A DNA stretch of 34,633 nucleotides from Sphingomonadaceae bacterium (GTDB taxonomy: Bacteria > Pseudomonadota > Alphaproteobacteria > Sphingomonadales > Sphingomonadaceae). The notes below the pieces were generated by a model. That model was not told the DNA's origin, did no database searches, and was given only the letters and a program-made list of their open reading frames with translations. Location: positions 1 to 34,633 of the forward strand of contig JAFAZM010000099.1 in NCBI GenBank assembly GCA_019239785.1, in the 5' to 3' direction. Both the position numbers and the translations under genes were made by a program. This document shows positions 29,885-34,633 of this stretch, piece after piece (positions within the stretch are counted from its first letter, which is position 1; every line of letters begins with the position of its first letter).

Positions 29885-31633
29885 ATGGCGGGCACGGTGG
29901 TACGGTCCAGGGTGTATCGCGCCGGACTTCTCGCCGCGGCGATCCTCTATCCTCACGCGGCTTCGGCGCAGCAGCCGCCCAGTCCGCCGAGCCGGCCCGA
30001 GATTTCGCCGCCCGTTCCGCAGACCACGGCACCCAGGGCGCGCCTGCGCATCGATGAGAACGGCGCCCTCCCGAGGACCGACTGTCCGCTCGCTTCGTCG
30101 AGCCTCGCGGTCGACATCCGCCACGTCCAGTTCACCGGCATCGATGGGGCCGAACTCGATCCGGGCGTCCGCGAAGCGCTGAGCGATATCGGCGCGCCCG
30201 GGGCGCAGACGGTCGCCGTGGTCTGCGACATTCGCGACCGCGCCAACGCCGCGCTGCGCCGCGCCGGCTATATCGCGACCGTCCAGATTCCGCCGCAAAC
30301 GATCACGTCGGGCGAGCTGCGGCTCGAGGTCATCACGGCGCGGATCGTGGAGGTGCGCATCCGGGGCGACGCGCCGCCCTATCGAAACGAGATCGCCGCG
30401 CGGGTCGAACGATTGAAATCGCTCGACCCGCTCAACGAGCGCGACGCGGAGCGTATCCTCCTGCTCGCAGGCGACATCCCGGGGCTCGACGTTCAAATGT
30501 CGCTGCTGCCGGCGGGCACCCGCCCGGGCGAAGTCATCGGCGAGCTCAACCTGGTCTACCGGCCCTATTCGGTGCTGGCCAATGTCAACAATCTGGGCTC
30601 GCGCCAGCTCGGGCGGGAGGCGGCCTATGTGCGCGCCGAAGTCTATGGCCTGACCGGGGCCGCGGACGCGACCTATCTCGGCGCCTCCACCACCTTCGAC
30701 TTCCAAGAGCAAAGGGTGGTCCAGATCGGCCATCTCACCGGGCTCGGCAGCGGCGGCACGAACCTCGAGGGCAGCTTCCTTTACGCCTGGTCGCGGCCCG
30801 ACATCGGCCTGCTCGACCTCCGTTCGCGGTCCCTGATCGGCGGGCTCTCCATCGCCACGCCGCTGCGCCGCACACGGCGGCAGAGCATCGGGCTCGTCGG
30901 CGGCTTCGAGCTGATCGAGCAGCGCACCCGCATTCATTCCGGCGGCGCCAGCGCCGCGCTCAACCGGGACAAGCTGCGGGTCGCCTTCCTGCGCGCCGAA
31001 GCGGGGTTCCGCGACTACCGCCCGCTCGGCGGCGAGGCCTGGTCGCTCCTCGGCTCGCTCGAGATCCGCCAGGGTCTAGACATCCTCGGCGCCACCCGGA
31101 CCGGCTCCTTCTCGGCGGGCGGCTACACGCCGTCGCGCTTCTCCGGCGATGCGTCGGCGCTCGTCGTCCGTGCCCATCTCGAAGGCGTCGCCGCGATCGG
31201 CCCGATCTTCAGCATCGCCGCCCAGGGCACCGGCCAGTGGGCGAACCACCCGCTGCTGAATTTCGAGGAATTCTCGATCGGCAATCTGACCATCGGACGC
31301 GGCTACGATCCGGGCTCGAACAGCGCCGATCGTGCGATCGCGCTGCGCGGCGAGCTGCGGGCCAAGGTGCACGACGACAATAAGGTCCGGGTCGAACTGT
31401 TCGGCTTCTACGACAGCGTGTGGCTCTGGAACCTCGATCCGAACGCGGTCGAGAATGGCCGCCGCCTCGGCTCATGGGGCGGCGGCGTGCGGGCGCTGCT
31501 GCCCGGCCGGGCCCTGCTCGAAGCGACCTATGCCCATCCCGAAGACCCGCCGCTGCTCATCCCCGGCGCTCACCGCGCGCCGGATCGGGTGCTGCTGTCG
31601 CTGACCTTCCAATTCCCGCCGGGCGGACGTTGA
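29885..31633 (+). CDS. ShlB/FhaC-type outer-membrane transporter (TpsB) of a two-partner secretion system
   Basis: A 582-residue protein. I use the ATG at 29885 after a G-rich SD. It has a signal peptide (RAGLLAAAILYPHAASA), a Pro-rich segment, then POTRA-like repeats at residues about 70-240 (LAVDIRHVQFTGIDGAEL, AALRRAGYIATVQIPPQTIT, then GDIPGLDVQMSLLPAGTRPG). The rest is a 16-strand beta-barrel with the Omp85/TpsB loop motif GRGYDPG at residues 471-477 and a C-terminal strand ending LLSLTFQFPPG. TpsB exports its partner TpsA, encoded immediately after, across the outer membrane. The ending aromatic/hydrophobic strand fits outer-membrane insertion. Confidence 0.93.
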   Translation: MAGTVVRSRVYRAGLLAAAILYPHAASAQQPPSPPSRPEISPPVPQTTAPRARLRIDENGALPRTDCPLASSSLAVDIRHVQFTGIDGAELDPGVREALSDIGAPGAQTVAVVCDIRDRANAALRRAGYIATVQIPPQTITSGELRLEVITARIVEVRIRGDAPPYRNEIAARVERLKSLDPLNERDAERILLLAGDIPGLDVQMSLLPAGTRPGEVIGELNLVYRPYSVLANVNNLGSRQLGREAAYVRAEVYGLTGAADATYLGASTTFDFQEQRVVQIGHLTGLGSGGTNLEGSFLYAWSRPDIGLLDLRSRSLIGGLSIATPLRRTRRQSIGLVGGFELIEQRTRIHSGGASAALNRDKLRVAFLRAEAGFRDYRPLGGEAWSLLGSLEIRQGLDILGATRTGSFSAGGYTPSRFSGDASALVVRAHLEGVAAIGPIFSIAAQGTGQWANHPLLNFEEFSIGNLTIGRGYDPGSNSADRAIALRGELRAKVHDDNKVRVELFGFYDSVWLWNLDPNAVENGRRLGSWGGGVRALLPGRALLEATYAHPEDPPLLIPGAHRAPDRVLLSLTFQFPPGGR

Positions 31634-31650
31634 TTTCGCAGGAGAGCGTA

Positions 31651-34633
31651 ATGACGATGCTGAGTGCGAGAGCTTCCTACCGCCGGCGCCTTGTCCTCTC
31701 CACCGCCTTGGTCGGAGCGGCGCTGCTGGCCACGGAGGCCGCCCAGGCCCAGACCCTGCCGACCGGGCCGAGCTTCCCGGTCGTTCAGGCCGATCCGACC
31801 ATCACCACCGCCGCCGACACGATGACGGTCGCGCTCAACCAGAACCGAACGATCATCAACTGGACCAGCTTCAACATCGGCACGACGCTGAGCCACACCG
31901 AAACCGTGGAGTTCCGCAACGGATCGACCAGCCCCGGCGCCGCGGTCGCCGTCCTGAACCGGGACCTGAGCGGCAACCCGTCGAACATTTACGGATCGCT
32001 CCTGTCCGATCCCAACATCGCCGTCTATCTGATCAATCCGAACGGCATCCTGTTCGGTAACGGCGCCAACGTGAACGTCGGCTCGCTCGTCGCGAGCACG
32101 CTGGACCTGGCCAATGCCGATTTCCTCGACGGCGCCTCCTACAATTTCGCGGGCAGCGGCACGAACGGGATCGTCGTGGACAATGGCGCTGCGATCGCGA
32201 CCAACGGCGCGCCCGGCGATCTCGTCCTGCTCGGCGCCTATTTCGACATCCGCGCAGGCTCGACCCTGACGGCGAGCGGCGACGTGGCGATCGCCGCAGC
32301 GAGCGACCTCGACATCTCGTTCGGCACGGGCAGCCCGCTGTCGATGACGATCAACCAGGGGACGCCGGTCGCCGGACCGTTCGTCGTCGGCGGGAGCGTC
32401 AACGGGCAGAACGTCTACGTCGCGCTGGCCACCCGCGCCAGCGTCCTCAACGCATTGCTCAACGTCACCGGCCAGGTGACCGCAACCACCGCCTTGGCCA
32501 CCGACAGGGGCATCGTGCTGGCGGCCGGGACCAGCGGCAGCGGCGTGACCGTCGCCACCGGCGGGGGGAACGACACGTCCGGTCCGGGGGCGATCCAGAT
32601 CAGTGGGGCACTGAACGCCCAGCGGGCGGCGCCAACCGCGGCCGCGAATGTGGAGGTGCGCGCGCGGGGAAGCATCACCGGCAGCAACACGATCGACGCG
32701 GACGGGCGCATCGACGTGGCGAGCACGCAGTCGGACGTGACGCTCACCGCAGCGCTCACCGCCGGCGAAGGCATCGGCGTGAACGCGCAGGGCAATGTGG
32801 ACGTCCGCGATGCGACCGCCACGACGGGAGATCTGACGCTCTCCGGCGGCGCGGTGCTGATGAACGCATCGAGCCTGACCGCGCAGAACGGCAATATCAG
32901 CGTGACCGGCCCGACGAGCCTGACCGGCAGCTCCTCCGTCTCCGCCGCAGCCGCGGGCGCCACCGTCACCTTCAACGGCGCGGTCGACGGCCCGGGCAGC
33001 CTGACCGCCACCTCCGGCGCGGGCACGACCTTCAATGCCGACGTCGGCGCCGGCAGTCCGCTCGGCACGCTCACCGTCCACGGGCCGACGATTCTCAATG
33101 CCGGCGCGGTCATGGCGAACGCCGGGATCTCGCTCGATCGGGTGACGATCGGCGCGTCGGCTCCCGGCTCGGTGACGATCGACGCCGGCGGTGGCGCGCT
33201 GACGGTCAATGGCGACATCCTAGCCGCGACCGCCGACGCCAATGCGCTGACGCTTGGCGGCAGCACGGTCAATGTCGGCAATGTCGGGGTCGGCGGCCGG
33301 CTCGCCAGCGTCACCTTCCAGGACCCCACCTTGCTCTCCGGCAACGTCGACGTCGCCAACGCCGCGACCTTCCAGGGCAGCCTGGGCCTCGCCGGTCCGG
33401 GCAACCGCAGGATCACGGCCGGCACGGCCTCCTTCCAGACCGTCGATTCGACGGTCGCAGGCAGCACCGGGCTGGTGGTCAACACGGGTGGCGCCGCCGT
33501 CTTCAACGGCGCGCTCGGCGGCGGCGGCGCGCTCGCGGCGCTCGACGTGACCGCCGGGCCGATCGTCACTCATAATGTCAATGTCGACGGCGACGTCACG
33601 CTGCGCGCCGGCACGAGCACGATCGACGTCCAGGGCAATCTCGTCGTGGGCGGCAATTATACGGTAACCGCCGCCGATTTCCTGGGCAGCGCGCTGGCGC
33701 CGTCCCTCGGCGGCGCGGGCAGCGACTTCACCATCACCGACACCGCGGGCGGACTCGTCCTGGGCGCGATCACCGCTCCCGGAACGCTCAGCGTCACCGT
33801 CCAGAACGGCGGGGCGTTGACCGTGAACGGCGCGCTGGCCTCGACCAACGAGAATATCCTTCTCGCGACCCAGGGCGGCGGCGGCATCATGCTCAATGCC
33901 GGCCTTTCGGTAGGCCTCGTCGGCGGCCTCGTCGACCTCAACTCATCGGCAGGCATTTCGCAGACGGCCGGAGGGATCGCAGCCGCGCAGCTGGCGATCC
34001 GGGCCGCCGGGAACGTGGACCTGACCCAAGCCGCCAACAATGTCGCGACCCTCGCCGCCGACGTGACCGGCGGCGGGCATCTTTACGTGACGATCGATCG
34101 TCCGGCGCCGGGAAGCGGCCTGGTCACCGTGGGCAATGTCGGAAGCCTCAGCGGGCTGACCACCCACGGCGGAGACATCGTCCTCATCGCAGGAACGACC
34201 GACACTTCGATTCTCCGCAACCTGACCATCGCCGCGCCGGTCAGGTCGAACGGCGGCAACATCCAGCTTCGCGCCGCGGACAATATCGCCATCAACGCCG
34301 CAGTCAGCACCGACGACGGCGGCACCGCCGGGCTGGACGGGCGGCTCGAGCTTATCGCCTTCGCATCCGATGCGACCGGCGCGATCTCGCAGACGGCCCC
34401 GGTCACGGCGAACGAGCTGCTCGTGCGCTTTTCCAGGAGCTCCGCGCTCACCAATGCGCTCAACGACGTCAACAGCATCGCGGCTGCCGCCGGCTTTGCG
34501 GGGCAGAGCTTCGCCTATCGCGACGCCAACGGTTTCGCGGTCGGCTCCCTGTCGGACCCGGACGGGGCCGGCGCGTTCGGCGCGCTCGCCGGGCTCAGCG
34601 CAACCGACCTGCTGCTGCAGTCCGGCGGCGCGA
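31651..34633 (+). CDS. TpsA exoprotein (filamentous hemagglutinin-type), partial at the right edge
   Basis: The frame starts at ATG 31651, after AGGAGA, and is open to the window edge (994 codons). It has an N-terminal signal (LVLSTALVGAALLATEAAQA) with a cleavage site after AQAQ, then a TPS domain with NPNGILFGNGANV (NPNG at residues 129-132, the TpsA hallmark) and YLINPNG, followed by a long Gly/Ala/Thr-rich beta-helix made of irregular short repeats such as GNVDV, GDLTLSGG and NILLATQGGGGIMLNA. No cysteine-based or enzymatic domain is seen so far. It is secreted by the upstream TpsB and would act in adhesion, aggregation or biofilm; the C-terminal part is missing from the window. Confidence 0.93.
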   Translation, partial: MTMLSARASYRRRLVLSTALVGAALLATEAAQAQTLPTGPSFPVVQADPTITTAADTMTVALNQNRTIINWTSFNIGTTLSHTETVEFRNGSTSPGAAVAVLNRDLSGNPSNIYGSLLSDPNIAVYLINPNGILFGNGANVNVGSLVASTLDLANADFLDGASYNFAGSGTNGIVVDNGAAIATNGAPGDLVLLGAYFDIRAGSTLTASGDVAIAAASDLDISFGTGSPLSMTINQGTPVAGPFVVGGSVNGQNVYVALATRASVLNALLNVTGQVTATTALATDRGIVLAAGTSGSGVTVATGGGNDTSGPGAIQISGALNAQRAAPTAAANVEVRARGSITGSNTIDADGRIDVASTQSDVTLTAALTAGEGIGVNAQGNVDVRDATATTGDLTLSGGAVLMNASSLTAQNGNISVTGPTSLTGSSSVSAAAAGATVTFNGAVDGPGSLTATSGAGTTFNADVGAGSPLGTLTVHGPTILNAGAVMANAGISLDRVTIGASAPGSVTIDAGGGALTVNGDILAATADANALTLGGSTVNVGNVGVGGRLASVTFQDPTLLSGNVDVANAATFQGSLGLAGPGNRRITAGTASFQTVDSTVAGSTGLVVNTGGAAVFNGALGGGGALAALDVTAGPIVTHNVNVDGDVTLRAGTSTIDVQGNLVVGGNYTVTAADFLGSALAPSLGGAGSDFTITDTAGGLVLGAITAPGTLSVTVQNGGALTVNGALASTNENILLATQGGGGIMLNAGLSVGLVGGLVDLNSSAGISQTAGGIAAAQLAIRAAGNVDLTQAANNVATLAADVTGGGHLYVTIDRPAPGSGLVTVGNVGSLSGLTTHGGDIVLIAGTTDTSILRNLTIAAPVRSNGGNIQLRAADNIAINAAVSTDDGGTAGLDGRLELIAFASDATGAISQTAPVTANELLVRFSRSSALTNALNDVNSIAAAAGFAGQSFAYRDANGFAVGSLSDPDGAGAFGALAGLSATDLLLQSGGA

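Noticed and set aside
31570..33081. 503-residue reverse open frame
   Set aside because: Antisense to the TpsA gene and made of repeats mirrored from its beta-helix.

Overview
The window is high-G+C DNA of an alphaproteobacterium, most likely a sphingomonad (Sphingomonadales). The grounds are the gene-dense layout with many 4-bp ATGA/GTGA overlaps, the ubiK-like/ybjN/proC neighbourhood, and many palindromic intergenic repeats built from complementary 'ccctctcccgc' and 'gcgggagaggg' arms. The species call is inference; no rRNA or other marker gene is present.

Left part (1-5961): an AraC-family regulator cut by the window edge; a translationally coupled ArsR repressor/SRPBCC pair with a palindromic candidate operator; a small exported protein; a YezD-like protein; an RBBP9-type hydrolase; and a luciferase-like monooxygenase coupled to an HSL-type esterase. 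Beside the last pair lies a TetR regulator that has lost most of its HTH and carries a frameshift.

Accessory island (about 6000-9600): visibly lower G+C and different codon use, with small overlapping genes, a DUF3800 (RNase H-fold) protein, a phage-type protein that may resemble P63C/BstA proteins, and an unknown 249-aa protein. It looks like a mobile or defence cassette. I see no integrase.

Lipid/radical-SAM cluster (9949-14417): a divergent Lgt-like membrane protein; a radical SAM enzyme of the MJ0619/tetraether-lipid-synthase type with extra cysteine motifs; and three tandem paralogous small membrane proteins sharing an invariant LLGGGCT motif. The cluster is split by a repeat and a reverse-strand membrane-protein gene. 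A second copy of the Lgt C-terminal coding sequence lies directly upstream of the radical SAM gene. This is the best candidate here for an undescribed system.

Middle (14476-21788): nitroreductase, MFS transporter, an exported or anchored unknown, then a pyrimidine-degradation cluster in the unusual order rutB-rutC-rutD-rutA. An intergenic repeat sits between rutB and rutC, a MAPEG gene is coupled to rutA, and rutE/F/G/R are absent.

Right part (21830-34633): tlyA, tspO, ubiK-like, ybjN-like, proC, ilvE, a nitrilase-family enzyme, a poxB-type pyruvate dehydrogenase, tRNA-Gln(TTG), and a two-partner secretion pair: a TpsB transporter followed by a large TpsA exoprotein that runs off the right edge.
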